Of a stretch of DNA of 64,000 bases, positions 16,455 through 29,819 are shown piece after piece. Each line of letters starts with the position of its first letter. Position 1 is the first letter of the stretch. The notes beneath the pieces were generated by a model. The model was given only the letters and a program-made list of their open reading frames with translations. It made no database searches and was not told the DNA's origin. Both the position numbers and the translations under genes were made by a program. Origin of the DNA: Coenobita brevimanus (Eukaryota > Arthropoda > Malacostraca > Decapoda > Coenobitidae); NCBI GenBank assembly GCA_032717465.1, contig CM064653.1, forward strand, positions 38,748,555 through 38,812,554, given 5' to 3'.

Positions 16455-16915
16455 GGGAGGCAACAGGAAGGAGGATATGGACTATAGAGAAGGGAGTACC
16501 GAGGTGAATAAAGAATAAAAGGGGAAAATAAAGGGGAAATGGGGTAATAGGAAACTGGTGGGGGGGAGGGGGTGACACAAGGGGTGGGTGGGGGAGGAAA
16601 TGAAAGAGTACAGGGGGGATGAAAGCGATAAGAAGGGAGATGGTGAGGGGGGGGAAGGTTAGGGGGAGGAAAAAGAGGGGAGACTTCAAAGGTGTAGGGC
16701 TAAGAGCGAGAGGGGTGAGGGGAAAAGAGAAGGGGGAAATAAAAAGTGGGGGGATGAAAATTGAGATAAATGAGAAGAGGGAGATGGAAGGAAGGAGGGA
16801 GGGAGGTACCAACCGGAGGGAAGGGAGAAGGAAAGACATCTGTGACAGAGAGAGAGAGGGGGGGGGAGAAGCATGGAAAAAAAAAAAAAAAAAAAAGGAA
16901 AGGACAGAGTCACAT
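16262..16915. other. Polypurine block with (GA)n arrays
   Basis: The strand switches from pyrimidine to purine across 16170-16262. Perfect GA runs lie at about 16266-16312 and 16412-16451, and an A run of about 21 near 16876-16896. Confidence 0.8.
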
Positions 16916-16945
16916 GTTTATCCATTCTCCCTCGAATTTCATATC

Positions 16946-16948
<3 letters not shown>

Positions 16949-17017
<69 letters not shown>
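16949..17017. repeat. (CT)n microsatellite
   Basis: A perfect CT array of about 69 bp, flanked on both sides by ACATGTTTATCCA (16912 and 17021). The 13-bp direct repeat suggests local duplication or slippage around the array. Confidence 0.9.
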
Positions 17018-17020
<3 letters not shown>

Positions 17021-17109
17021 ATGTTTATCCACACTTCCCAGAACATCACATCACAGTCTTCCTCAAAGTCTTAATCATCTTCTCTTTCTCTCTCTCTCTG
17101 CTATCCTGT

Positions 17110-17210
17110 TTTTAATATCCATAATAATACTAATACTACTACTAATAATAAAAACAACAATAATAATAATAATAACAATAATAATAGCAACACTAATAAC
17201 ATCATCTTCA
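17110..17210. repeat. Imperfect (AAT)n region
   Basis: Mixed AAT/ACT/AAC trinucleotides. No gene. Confidence 0.8.
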
Positions 17211-17431
17211 AATTATTTACATCTCCCTTTCTGTTAACACTAAGGCCTGAACAAGTTGTAAGGACCGTAAGTCTGTGTGGTCTGCATCAACTATATACTC
17301 CCGAGGTGCAATCTATATCTATATTAGAAGATTATACGCATGAACTGAACAAAACTCGAATATCAACAAACAATATTAACGAAACTCGGCACGCGAAACC
17401 ACTGAGGGTCAAAAGTCTGTCATATCGAGTT

Positions 17432-17558
17432 TGGTCCAGATTGATGTTCTCTGAGGGGATGCTTTTTTTTTGGGAGGGGGGGGCACAGAATAAAAATGAA
17501 ATGCGTCTCAGTGCATAGGGATCTGCATAAAACTAAACTTTTCATTTTGATTTGTTAG

Positions 17559-17603
<45 letters not shown>

Positions 17604-17750
17604 GTCCAGATTGATGTTCTCTGAGGGGATTATTTTTTTTTTTTTTTTTTTTTTTTTTTTGGGGGGGGGGCCCAATGAGAATAAAAATGAAATGTGTCTC
17701 AGTGCATAGGGATCTGCATAAAAACTAAACTTTTCATTTTGATTTATTAG

Positions 17751-17785
<35 letters not shown>
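17432..17785 (+). repeat. 170-bp tandem duplication bounded by (GT)n
   Basis: TGGTCCAGATTGATGTTCTC starts at 17432 and again at 17602. Both copies continue through CTGAGGGGAT, a T run, a G run, AATAAAAATGAAATG and GTCTCAGTGCATAGGGATC, and end in a (GT)n array. Differences lie mainly in T-run and G-run lengths, so the duplication is recent. The repeated (GT)n at each copy's end points to slippage or unequal exchange. Confidence 0.92.
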
Positions 17786-17789
<4 letters not shown>

Positions 17790-17879
17790 GGGGGGCGGGG
17801 ATCAAACTTATCTCAAAGCGTATGTTTTAGACACTTCGTTGCAGGTGGCTGCGAAGTGGCCACGCCCCCGGCAAGCGAA

Positions 17880-18715
17880 GGCAGTTGTGAGGTGTCTGTA
17901 ACTACCTCCCTCCCCCCTTCTCTCTCTCTCATATAGGCTACTGTACCAACTTTCAATATACCATTCTTGCACTAATATCTTTCTTCTCAGTTCTTCGTTT
18001 CCTCCTTCTGACATTCTCCTTTCCCTCTTTTCTCCCATTTCCTTCCCCTACCTTTCATTTTTCCAAACTTTTCCCTTCCTCTTCTTCCCCTCCTCTTTCT
18101 TTCTCCTCACTCCTCTTTCGTTTTCTCCTTCCTTCTTTATCTCCCTAACTCTTTCCACCTGCACTCACTCACTCCCCCTTCCTTCCTTTTCTTCACTGTT
18201 CCTTTCGCATCTTCCCTGTTTTATTTTTCCTTTCATACATTTCCTCTTGTATCTTCCCTCTTCCCTCCATTTCCGCGAACTTATTTACTTCCTCCTCCCT
18301 AGTCAGTATTTCTCCTTCCTCCACCTTCCTTGTCGTCGCCTCTCGCTTATTGTTCCTCATTTTTCATCTTCCTTTCTTTACGTCCTGTCGCTTCCGCATC
18401 TAGTTTTTACTTCTCATATACTCCCGTTTAGTTTTTTCCCACTTTAATCTTCCTGTGTATTTCCCTTCTCTGCCCTCTACGTCTCATATATTTTCCTCCT
18501 CCCCTTTTCCTACCTTCTTCATCTTTTCTTACTTCCTTCATTAACTTTTTTCACAGTTCATCCAGTCTCATTTCACTTTTCCCTATGCCTCCTTCCTATC
18601 CTCTTCCTCGATTTTTTTTTTTTTTATTATTCTTTTTGGTGCTCATCCTCTCTCTTTTCAGTCTTCCTTCATTCCCCTTTTCTTCCTCCTCTTTTCTCTC
18701 TTCTATCTCCTCTCT
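17880..18715. other. Polypyrimidine tract
   Basis: C/T-rich with occasional unique words. No gene is supported. Confidence 0.65.
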
Positions 18716-18774
18716 TCCTGGTCCCACGCGAGGCCAATTCAATTAAGCGAAAGGATTTAATATGGGAAAAGAGC

Positions 18775-19133
18775 TGTGAATGAGGTGTAGAGTAGGAAGG
18801 AGAGGTGTAAAAGAGGAGGAGAGGATAGGAGAGGAGAGAGAGGAGAGAAGAGAATAAGAGAGGAGAGGAGAGGAGAGGAGAGGAGTGGAGTGGAGAGTGA
18901 AGGGAGAGGGAACAGGGTAAGAAGGGTGGGGTCGAGATGCAGGTGAGAGGTAGAAGAGGTGAGAGAAGGAGAGGGCGGAGAGAGAGGCAAGAGGGACGGA
19001 GGAGGGGTGTGGGATGAGAGAGAGAGAGAGAGAGAGAGAGAGGCGCCACTACAGAATAGAGGAGAGGGGGAGAGAAAGAGGGATGCTGGTCAGTCTCATC
19101 TCTTTTGCTAACACTTCTACGGTGCTGATGTTG

Positions 19134-19211
<78 letters not shown>

Positions 19212-19321
19212 GCAGCCGTGTAGAAAGGATAAAGAGTGAAATAAGGAATAAAGGGTGAGGGACAGAGACAAAGGAGAAGGTAGGGAGTGTCCATCAAGGA
19301 AAGGTTAGAGGCGACGAAGAC

Positions 19322-19376
<55 letters not shown>

Positions 19377-20222
19377 AAGGATGGAGAGAAAAGTGGATAG
19401 GAGGGAAGGAACGGTTAAAGGGGAAGGAAGAAAGCCAGAGGAGAGGGGATGCGGATGTGTGAAGAATGAAGGAGTAGAGGAAAGGAGGAAGGAGACGGAG
19501 GAAAGGGAAAATGAAGGAGATGGATAAGGAAGGGAGGGAAGAATGCTGAGTGGAAGTAAGTGGTGTGAAGATGGAAGGAGCAGAGGGAAGATAGGAGAGG
19601 AAAGGGAAGAACGAAGGAGGAAGATAAGCACATGAAGGAAGGAAGAGGAAAACAAGGGGAAAGAGAGGGACGGAGGAAGTAGGAAGAATAATGGAAAGGC
19701 ATAAGACAAAGTGACAACATGGAAGGGGCGAAGAGTGAAAGGAAATGGCGATTGAGAACGACAAAATGAAGAAAAAAAGGAAGACTGATACTGGACAAAA
19801 ATAAATAAAGAAAAGGGAAGGGATGAAAGAAGAAAATGAGGAGGGTAGAGAAAATGGAGGGAGATGGGAGAAAGGAGATTATGCGAATGAAAATAAAAGA
19901 CAAGAAGAGGTGTGAAAATGGAGGGAGGGATGATGGAAGAAGAAATGAGAAAAATGAATAAAACAGCAGGAAAACAGGGAAAGAATGTATGTAGGAAAGA
20001 GAAATGAGATATACAGAAGCGGAAAGAAAAGTTGAAACACGTAGGAGTGGTAAGAAATGGAAGGATGGAAGTAAGGAAGAAAGGAGGGAAAGACGAAAAG
20101 GCAGCAAAGGGAAGAAATACACAAAGGAACAAGAGGAGGGAAGCACAGAAAAATCGAGAAAAATCAGGATTAAAGACAGGAAGGAGAAAAGAGAAAAGGT
20201 TCGCCCGAGAAAAACGGAGACC

Positions 20223-20225
<3 letters not shown>
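18775..20225. other. 1.4-kb polypurine tract
   Basis: The strand switches from pyrimidine to purine at about 18720-18775. A GAGAGGAGAG pentamer run lies at 18855-18890, (GT)n(GA)n at 19137-19209 and (GA)n at 19326-19369. Long minus-strand Ser/Phe/Leu/Pro frames are composition artefacts. Confidence 0.8.
19137..19209. repeat. Compound (GT)n(GA)n microsatellite
   Basis: About 44 bp of GT passes directly into about 29 bp of GA, the most frequent compound order in this window. Confidence 0.97.

Positions 20226-20288
<63 letters not shown>
20226..20288. repeat. (CA)n microsatellite
   Basis: A perfect CA array of about 63 bp at the right end of the purine tract. Confidence 0.98.
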
Positions 20289-20290
<2 letters not shown>

Positions 20291-20975
20291 GAAACCTAGA
20301 GCCTACATGAAAATATTTGTACATTATGAATACAGAAAACTCAAAAACACATGCCTACAAACATACTGCTTTGAATAAATTATGAGACCTTATGTATACT
20401 GAGAACCAAGCTTACAGATAATGACATACAGATAAGATGACACAGAAAGATAAATAAAAGACCACAGACTGTGATAAAGAAGATACAGACACCACATTAA
20501 ACTGGTCACAATTTTTAACTCTCTACCTCGCATGCCTTCCCCATTACGGCGGACACACAACATCCAACAATGCATTTTCTGTCTAATTCTCCAACGCATG
20601 AGTATCCTGGAAATATTAATCCTTCATGTGGACTATTCGTTATCCATTAAACAGCATTATTTCTCATACTTTATTTGGTCTTATTTACCTTTCAAAATAT
20701 GTGTCCAGGCATCTCGAAAAGAATGGATCCTCTTTTGTGGCGTTTTATCTATTGATTTTATTTATTTTGTAAACGATGAATTAGTGATCCTTAGTCTGGC
20801 TTTTCCTCTACCTACGATCTCCCTATCTTTCAAAACAGTGGTATCTTAAGAAATACATCTACAATCCGGCTTTTATTTATCTATTCTTTACTGATTTATT
20901 GCCTCACTCGCTTCTACATTTACGGTATTTATTTTTAGGAGAGATAACATTTATAAGCTTTCAGCCTTTCTTTCC
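20289..20975. other. AT-rich unique-looking sequence
   Basis: About 690 bp without obvious simple repeats. A 105-codon plus-strand frame (20532-20849) is unremarkable, with no recognisable domain, Kozak context or splice sites that I could support. It is one of the few stretches where a host exon could hide, but none is called. Confidence 0.4.
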
Positions 20976-20978
20976 TTC

Positions 20979-20982
20979 TGCG

Positions 20983-21052
<70 letters not shown>
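20979..21052. repeat. (CG)n(CA)n compound array
   Basis: GCGCGCGCGCGC passes directly into about 60 bp of CA. Alternating purine-pyrimidine DNA of this kind is known to favour the left-handed Z form, most strongly in the CG part. Confidence 0.95.
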
Positions 21053-21055
<3 letters not shown>

Positions 21056-21174
21056 GTGGAGAGGGATAAAGGGGGACTGAAGGATGGAAGGAAGAGGCAA
21101 TAAAGCAGGATAAAGAGGGAGACAGAAGGAAGGGGAGGGGAGGGGAGAGGAAGGAGGCCGAGGGGATGAGGAGG

Positions 21175-21513
21175 CTTGGTTCTCTCTCTCGTCTCCTCCT
21201 TCACCTCCTCCACCAACACCAACACTTTCTTTCCTCCTCCTCCTCCTCCTCCTCTTCCCACCTTCTTCTACCCCATGTTTTCTTTACGTAATTCCTTTTT
21301 TCTTCTACTTAATCTTTTATCATTATTCTCTGACTGTGAATCTATATTAATACCACCGTAGTTTACTCTTTCTCTCTCTCTCTCTCTCATTCAGTCTTCC
21401 ATCTCTTTTTTTTCTCCATTTACTATTCTCTGTCTCCCCGCCTTTATTTTCCCTACCTTCCTCCATCTACATTTTCCCCTCTCCCCATCCTATTCATCAT
21501 CATTTATCCTTAT

Positions 21514-21563
<50 letters not shown>

Positions 21564-21850
21564 AATTTTTGTTTGAATTATTTTTTTTAAGTCAACAGGC
21601 CTTCTGTTAAAGGTTCTACCTATGTAATCTCTCTCTCATTACCTCCATCCTTCCCCCCTTCCTCTTTCCTATTTCTTACCTCCCCTTCTCTTCCTCCATT
21701 CCCCTTACTCCCCTTCCTCTCAGCTTCTTTCCTCCCTTCTTCTCCCTTCCCCTTTTCCCCATCCTTCCCATTTCCCACCCTTCCCCCTCCCCCTCCACTT
21801 CTCCTTACCCCTCAATATCAGCTTATTATTAACTTCGTCCAGAACACTGA
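21175..21850. other. Polypyrimidine tract
   Basis: C/T-rich with (CT)n at about 21519-21559 and (TCC)n near 21234-21254. No gene. Confidence 0.7.
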
Positions 21851-21867
21851 TGTGAACTGAAGAAGGC

Positions 21868-22326
<459 letters not shown>

Positions 22327-22408
22327 CTAAACATGTGGGTTATGTAGGCCTAACTCCGACGTTGTCTCATCATCCACACACCCGTAAAGCACTTCAACCC
22401 AAAACTTC

Positions 22409-22409
<1 letters not shown>

Positions 22410-22439
<30 letters not shown>

Positions 22440-23110
22440 GACTACCACCACCACCTCCACCACCACCACCATCACCACAAAACACCATCCACATCATCAT
22501 CATTATTACACTGATCATCGAACAAACATCATCACAATCATCATCATCACTAACGCTTCGTCATCAAAACGGCCAACATCACATAAACACACACACACAC
22601 ACACACACACACACTGATCACCACAACTACTATCATCATCACCACCATCACCATCACACACTATCACAAACCACGTCACCACCACAATTATCACCACAAC
22701 CACATCCAAACCATCATCCATCACAATTACCAACAACCACAATTTAATCATCACACAAATACTACAACCACCACCACCATTACAACTACCACCATCTTTG
22801 CACCTCTCACCACAACTACCACCATCCCATCCCGCCACAACTACACTTACTACCATCTTGAAATCTCCTCTCCAAACCACCACACCTACCACAATTTCAA
22901 CTATTTCCAAGCCTCTTTTACAATATTTACCAACTAATCAACCACAACTACCATCATTACCAACTACAACAATCATTACAACTCTCTTCCTCCACAATAA
23001 TCCAACCACTTACCCCTTCACTTACCGCAACTACCACCATCACCACCACAACCATTATCATCATCACTATTTCCCCTCCTACCCTAACCACAACATCCAG
23101 CAACCACCCC
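22410..23110. repeat. Trinucleotide-rich (ACT/CCA/ATC) region
   Basis: Begins with (ACT)n at 22411-22440, then (ACC)n and degenerate CCACAACTACCACCATC-like words, with (CA)n at 22588-22614. On the plus strand it reads as Thr/Pro/His. Confidence 0.85.
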
Positions 23111-24115
23111 CACCATAAATACTGGTACATTCCACACCTTCCCTACCTCAACTATACCATCTACCACAACTACCACCATTATAATCACCACAACTCTGCC
23201 CCTAACCACAACACACTAGCTACCACAACCATTATGACAACCACAACTACCACCGTCACACCAACCACCATCGCCACCACACCTACCACCACTCCACCTC
23301 TTCCCCTAACCGCAACAACTATCCTGCCAACTACAACTACGGTACCATAATTCCACAACCTTCCTCTTTCCCTCCTTTCCCTATCCACACCGACCAACCC
23401 ACCTACCACAGTCACTACAACTAGCCTATACCGCATCTTGTGTGACCCCCCTTCTCTCCCCCAAACCACACCTACCAGACTACCAAAACTACCACACCTT
23501 GACTACCTCCCTCTCTTCTCTAGCCACACCGACCAACCGATCAAACTCTCACAACAACCAACCTACCACAACCACCACACCTTGCCTGCCTCCCTCCCTT
23601 CCCTAACCACACCACCCAACCTCCTCCCTTCCTCTCCCCAACCACACTTTCCCTCCCTCCCTCCCTAAACCACACCAACCAACTACCAGAACTACCACAC
23701 CTTGCTTCCCTCCCTCCCCTACTACACGAACCAACCAACCTACCACAACAACTAACTACCACGCCCACCACAACCACCACACCTTGCTTCCACACACCTC
23801 TCCCCTAACCACACCAACCAACCTACCACAGCAACCAAACACCACACTGATCACAACTACTAAACCTTGCCTGCCTCCCTTTCCTAACCACAACACCCAA
23901 CCTACCACAACTACCAAACCTTGCCTCCCTCCATTCTCTAACCACATCACCCAACCTACCACAACTACCACACCTTGCCGTCCTCCCTCCAAACCAACTA
24001 ACCTACCACAATCACCAACTACCACAACAACTTGCAACCACATCTACCACAACAAGATACTACCACACCTACCACAACTACCAGCACACCTTGCCTTGCT
24101 TCCCTCCCTTTCCTA
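23110..24115. repeat. Degenerate ACC-rich minisatellite, roughly 65-bp unit
   Basis: Words such as CTACCACAACTACCACACC, TTGCCTGCCTCCCTCCC and CCTAACCACACCAACCAACC return about every 60-70 bp, most clearly from 23440 to 24060. It grades out of the trinucleotide region to the left, suggesting growth from a simple repeat into a minisatellite. Confidence 0.75.
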
Positions 24116-24149
24116 ATTAAGCCAAGCCTTCAACGTGGCAGGGTGAGTT

Positions 24150-24612
24150 AATGTGGTTAACACTACTCTGCTCTACTCTACTCTCTCTCTCTCTCTCTCT
24201 CTCCTACTGTCCCACTCTCTTAGCTCCATCTATTTTCTTTCACCAGCATTTACTCACTTCTCGCCTCTAACTCCATCCATTACCTTCTATCCTCATCCTT
24301 TCTTGTACCTACTCATTCCTATCTTCATTTACTCTTCTAAATTATTCTACTCTCACGTCCTCTTATTTACCTACACACAGTTACGCTTCTCCTTGCTTCC
24401 ATGCCCTCTTGTCCCCTCCTCTCCTCTTAGCTTAATGTACTTCCTCTTACGCTAAACAGGTCTCCAATACCGTATACTTCTCTCAATTTATCTACTCCAT
24501 CTAGTCTTTATTCTTACATGTTTCACTCTCTAAACTACTCTCTATTACTCTCTATTCCACGGTCCTCTTTTTCTACGCTCTATACTACTTGGCTCTTCTC
24601 TTTTTCTTCACT

Positions 24613-24643
<31 letters not shown>

Positions 24644-24697
24644 TAAATTCAATCACTAAAGTTGCATAGTCACTCGAGTGGAAAAGGGCAGACTTAC

Positions 24698-24761
<64 letters not shown>

Positions 24762-24812
24762 TCTAAACACCCCACCTCAATTATTCTCAATCGTTATTCT
24801 CGCCCCCCTTCA

Positions 24813-24851
<39 letters not shown>

Positions 24852-24855
24852 TCAG
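24150..24855. other. Pyrimidine spacer with (GA)n, (CT)n, (CA)n
   Basis: C/T-rich words with CTACTC repeats, (GA)n at 24617-24643, (CT)n at about 24700-24756 and (CA)n at 24814-24849. No gene. Confidence 0.75.
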
Positions 24856-25624
24856 TATTCAGGAAATGGCGTCTCCTGAACATAACTAATAACAAACACA
24901 AACAACTCAGTCCCCTACAATCAATCATCTATCCAAACATCTAGAAGTTACATCTATCTACCTATCTATTCATCTATCTACACCAACTTATAATAATATC
25001 AATAAATAAATCTTAACCCGCCACTATCCACCTATCAATTATTTATCTATCAATCACTTAACCTCTCTGCTCACCTAATTTATTGATTTACCTACCTATA
25101 TTAATCGTGGCTCTCATTATTCGATATATCAATTTTTCTGATGCCTGACACTGCATCCCGTAATAAAATAAACGTTTGTCCCTACTCAGTAACAATCCAC
25201 CCTCGCACAACGCACCACACTCCCTCATACACTCCCTCCACAACACAGGCTTAGGATGGTCTGGCGGGGGGTAAGCATCACTGTACCCCATAAAAGCGAC
25301 TCACTGGACGCGGGCGGGTGCGGGCGAGTACTTCCAGGGGTTAATAGTGTCGCAAATCTCCCGCCTACAACCGCAAGTACTGTACTCGTATTCGGTGCGG
25401 ACGCGGCCTTATTCCTGGTCCAACCTTACTCGACTCCTTCCATGCCAAACTGCATTCCCTCATATACGCTCCTTCCCCCCCACCCCATTCCCACCATTCA
25501 TCCCTCTACCATGTTCTCAATCAAATTCTTCATCAGATATTAATCCTAACAATACCTTTATATATATTTGTTTTTTCTTTTTTTTTTCAGTTTATTCTCA
25601 CTACCTCGATTTTATTTAGCTTAT
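24856..25624. other. Unassigned spacer
   Basis: Partly CTAT tetranucleotide-rich (24950-25100). No gene or RNA recognised. The 25256-25543 and 25347-25619 frames overlap in different registers and lack domain features. Confidence 0.45.
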
Positions 25625-26030
25625 GAAAATCGTCTCGTACTGGAGGGGTTAATGAAGGCTGTATCTACCTTTTTCTTATTTCCAAAGCCTCTCTTCAGCG
25701 GAATAAATTTGTCTTAAGGTACAAAGAATATAATATAAATAAAGTCAGAGTGAATTATTTAACCTTTTTAACTACTATGTTCGTAATGTATTTTTTTCCC
25801 GAAGCATTTCATACGATTTTTAAGGAATGGTAGTAGTAAGACGTGCTTTTGTTTTTTCAATCTTACTGCATTCAGACGATTTTATTCCGCTTGGGAGAGC
25901 CCTCAGGTATCGATGGGACTAATGAAGGCAAAACTTAACCCTTCCAGTAATAATAATAATAATAAAAAAAAAGATTAATAAAACCGTCTGGTGGTAGCAC
26001 GAACAAAATAAACTAGACGCCAGTGTAAGG
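25625..26030. repeat. Two adjacent PAL-A copies
   Basis: The left part has GGGGTTAATGAAGGCTGTA and a decayed core (GCGGAATAAATTTGTCTTAA). The right part (about 25840-26020) is clearly palindromic: CAGACGATTTTATTCCGCTT at about 25873-25892 against AATAAAACCGTCTGGTGGTA at about 25977-25996, with ACTTAACCCTTCCAGTAATA between. The interior has grown an (AAT)n run. Confidence 0.8.
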
Positions 26031-26149
26031 ATAAGGCTAAAAAGTATCGTGTAAACAGTCTTCCATTTTAGTTACATTTTACCACTAAAAACTAAAATCA
26101 AACCTTAGTGAACAACAATCAATAAAGAAACATCTACGCATTCTGAGTG

Positions 26150-26177
26150 CACACACACACACACACACACACATACA

Positions 26178-26240
<63 letters not shown>
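26150..26240. repeat. (CA)n microsatellite with CATA interruptions
   Basis: Imperfect CA array. An ACAAACAAAAC-rich stretch continues to about 26430. Confidence 0.95.
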
Positions 26241-26243
<3 letters not shown>

Positions 26244-26459
26244 CAAACAAAATAAAACAAACCCATTAACTCAAACGACGAAACCAAACACACAAACCAA
26301 GGTACCAAACAGCACGCACAACAAAACAAACACAAGGGAAGCAAAGGAACCAACCATACACACACACACCAAGGAACCAAACAGCAAACAAACAAAACAA
26401 AGACAAATAAACAAAGACAAACATGGGGACCATAACGAGGTGACAATTAATCATACAAG

Positions 26460-27425
26460 CCCTTCATTTGTCACTCTCCCCCCTCCCCCCTAGGGTGTCT
26501 TCTTACCTCTCCTTCACCTCCCTCCTTTCTCTATTCCCTCTTCCTCCTTCTCTCTTCCTCTTTCTTTCTCTCTCCCCTTTCATCATCCCTCCCTCCCTTC
26601 CTTCTGTTGGTCATCCCTCTTCCTCCTTCCAATGAACTTCTTGCCTTTCTTCTACTTCTTCTCCTCCCTTCTTTCTCTCTTCCCTCTTTCTCTCCCTCCC
26701 TCCCTTCCCTCTTCCTTTCAACCTTCTTTCCTCCTTTTCCTTCTTTCCCTTTCTTCCTTCCTTCTTTCTTTCTTTTATCCCTCTTCCTCTTTCCACTGTG
26801 ACTGTCTCCTCCGCCTCCTTCCTCTCTCTTTTTCCCCTATCATCCTTGCTTTCTCTCTCCCTTTCTTCTTTTTCTTATCCCTCTTCTTCTTTCCACCGTG
26901 ACTTCTTACCTCTCCTTTACCCCTCCTCCTCCTCCTCCTCCTCCCTCCCTTCTCTTTTCACCCTTTCCTCTTCTCTGTCCCTCCCTTCCTTCTTTCCCTC
27001 ATTCCTCTTCATCTTTCCATTATGACTAATTATATCTCTCCTCTACCCTTCCAGTCTTTTTCTCTTCCTTCCTTTCCCTCCCCATTTTCTTGTTTCCCTC
27101 TCCCCTTCTCTCCTCCTTCTCCTCCCTTCCCTTCTTTATTTCCTTCTTTCTCTTCCTCCCACCCTCCCGCCTATTCGGCCGCTGTTTCCCCCCCTTATCC
27201 CCCTTCCTACTTTCGTCCCTTCGTCGCCTCCCCATTTTATCCCTAGTTTTTGTTCTCCACCACACCTTTCCCTCTCCCTTTCTTCCCTCGCTCCCTCCCT
27301 CTCCCCTTTCTCCCTCCGTCACCCTTTTCTCCCACTTCCTCCTTCCTTCCTTTCCTCCTTGTACTCCTTCATCACTAATGGCTCTACATACCCCTCCCCC
27401 TCCCACTACCCTCCCTCTCATATGT
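26460..27425. other. 1-kb polypyrimidine tract
   Basis: C/T-rich. The motif TTTCCACYGTGACT near a CTYCTTACCTCTCCT-like block returns near 26505, 26790, 26895 and 27015, suggesting decayed copies of a unit of roughly 110 bp or multiples of it. No gene. Confidence 0.65.
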
Positions 27426-27429
27426 CTTC

Positions 27430-28590
27430 ATACTTGGGGAGGGAAGGGGGAGAGGGGAAGGAAATGGAGTAATTAGTGATATAAGAGGTGAGGGGAGGGT
27501 TGGAGAGGGAATGAAAGCAAATGGGGAAAGGAAGCGCAGAGGAAGAGGAATTGGGGAGCCGAGGGGAGGTGGACAGCTAGCAGTGGGAGAAGAGAAAACA
27601 GGTAAGTTCAAAGCAGTTGGGATGTGAGGGTAAGAGAAGAGAAAGGAGCGGAAGGGAAGGGGATAGAAAAGAGAAGAATACCGTACAAAGGAGTACAAGG
27701 GAAAGCACACAGCAACAGACATGTTGGTCCTTTCGCGGCTGTTTAGTACAGGGACGGTCGCAGCTTACAAATCTATTCTACCAGTTAAGGACAAGGATAG
27801 AAAGGCAGGAAGGAAGAGAAGGGGGCGGAGTGGAAGGAGATAGAGAAGTGAAGAGAAGGGATGAGAAGAGAGAATGGAAGGGATGGGAAAACATGAGATT
27901 AGGAAGAGGTATGGAAGGAATGAAGTGGGAGGAGCACCAAAGAAGGGGAAAAAAATGAGGAGGAGGCGGGGATAGCCTACGGATGAGTAACGAAGAAGGT
28001 GGGGAACCACCTTCTCTTCCCTTCTCGGGAAGAGAAGGGCGGGGGGAGTCAGGAAGAAAGAAAACATGAAGGATATGGTGAAGAAAATGAATGGAAAGAC
28101 CGTGTAGAAGCAGGGATGAGGAGAAGGATATATAATGGGTAAATGAAGAAGAAAGGAAGTGGAAGGAGGTGGGAAGGGTGAGAAGTGGGCGTAGAGGGGG
28201 GAAGAAGGGAGAGTGGGAAAGGGAGGGGAGAAGAAAAGGGGGGAGGAGGAAGGAAGACGGAGGGAGGTGGAGAGGGGAAAAGGGGAGAGGAAGGAGGAGG
28301 GAGGGAGGTGGAGAGGGGGGAGGGGAGGGGAATGAAATGAGAAGCAATTAGTGACAGCAGTTGCATGAATGTAAAAGAAGGCAGGTGGAGACAGGAGGCA
28401 GGATGGGGATACAGACGGACGGGAAGTGGAAGCAGAGAAGGGACAGGTGTGTGATGATGGGGGGGGAGAGAGAGAGAGAGATGGGGGGAGGGGGTGTTAA
28501 TTAGATGTGGTAAGGGGCAAAGAGGAGGGGAAGAAAAAAATGAGCGGATGGGAAGTGGGGGGGAGGAGAGCTGGAGGAGAGGAAGGGAAG
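27430..28590. other. 1.1-kb polypurine tract
   Basis: The strand switches from pyrimidine to purine within about 15 bp near 27430. AGGGGAGGGGA-like words dominate. About 80 bp of less biased DNA lies at 27715-27790. No gene. Confidence 0.8.
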
Positions 28591-28593
28591 GTA

Positions 28594-28783
<190 letters not shown>

Positions 28784-28892
28784 CTAGGTGTGATTACAAC
28801 GAAAGATATAACAAATACTGGGCCGTAAATCAACACTAAAACATATACTGGGAATTAAATGGCAAACAACCAATTAACAGTACAAACAAGCC

Positions 28893-28924
<32 letters not shown>

Positions 28925-29047
28925 AAAACCATCAACCTCCTTCCCTCATTCAGCATGTCTTTTACCTCGTCGTCTACCTTTCTATGGGAAAAAATAATCC
29001 CGGCCTTTCACACTCTTAAAAAACTTATAATGAAAGCCACGGGAAAA

Positions 29048-29050
<3 letters not shown>

Positions 29051-29115
<65 letters not shown>

Positions 29116-29251
29116 AATGAAAATATGTCATTCAATCAAAAAGAGGGAAAAGTAACTAGTGGTGAGAATAGAAAAATGAGTCTCTCTCTCTCTCAAAACT
29201 GAAAATATATCATTCAATCAAAAAGAGGGAAAAGTAACTTGTGGTGAGAAT

Positions 29252-29253
<2 letters not shown>
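29051..29253 (+). repeat. 82-bp tandem duplication starting in (CT)n
   Basis: TCAAAAMTGAAAATATRTCA begins at 29111 and 29193. Both copies continue through TTCAATCAAAAAGAGGGAAA and GTGGTGAGAATA and are preceded by CT runs (about 61 bp and 14 bp). The copies differ at only a few sites. Confidence 0.9.
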
Positions 29254-29319
<66 letters not shown>

Positions 29320-29358
29320 GTAATACATGTATGTATGCATGTCACACTAAAATAATAC

Positions 29359-29404
<46 letters not shown>
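29254..29404. repeat. (CA)n and (AAT)n microsatellites
   Basis: CA array at 29254-29316, ATGTATG words, then a clean AAT array at 29359-29404. Confidence 0.97.
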
Positions 29405-29408
<4 letters not shown>

Positions 29409-29479
29409 CAACACTATAATTCTGGCAGGAAAACTTTGACTTGAGTGAGATTAGACAAAAGTTATGAAACAGAATTGTG

Positions 29480-29760
29480 GAGAAACCGTAAAATAAAACA
29501 GTGAGCTGAGCCAATGAGACAGTGAAATGACCTAACGAGATAGTGAGGTGCGATGATGGTGACGCGAGATGATGACACTGTGATAAGAATGAGTGTGAGA
29601 TAATGAGAGTGATTTGAGTTATAAGTGAAGTGAAAATGAGAAGAGTGAAATGAATCGATGAGACGAGTGAGATGAGAATAAGTGAGATGATACTTGACTC
29701 AGTGAAATAGACATTCAGCTGTGAGATGAGGCAACGAGTGGAGTGAGCCAAGAGTCGGCC
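29480..29760 (+). repeat. Degenerate GAGTGAGATGA tandem repeat
   Basis: Variants of AGTGAGATGA and AGTGAAATGA recur at intervals of roughly 10-20 bp over about 280 bp. Not coding. Confidence 0.65.
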
Positions 29761-29819
29761 ATCTTGTTTTGGGGGTGAATGTTGACAGTAATTTATCCAT
29801 ATGTCAATATTATACCCCA

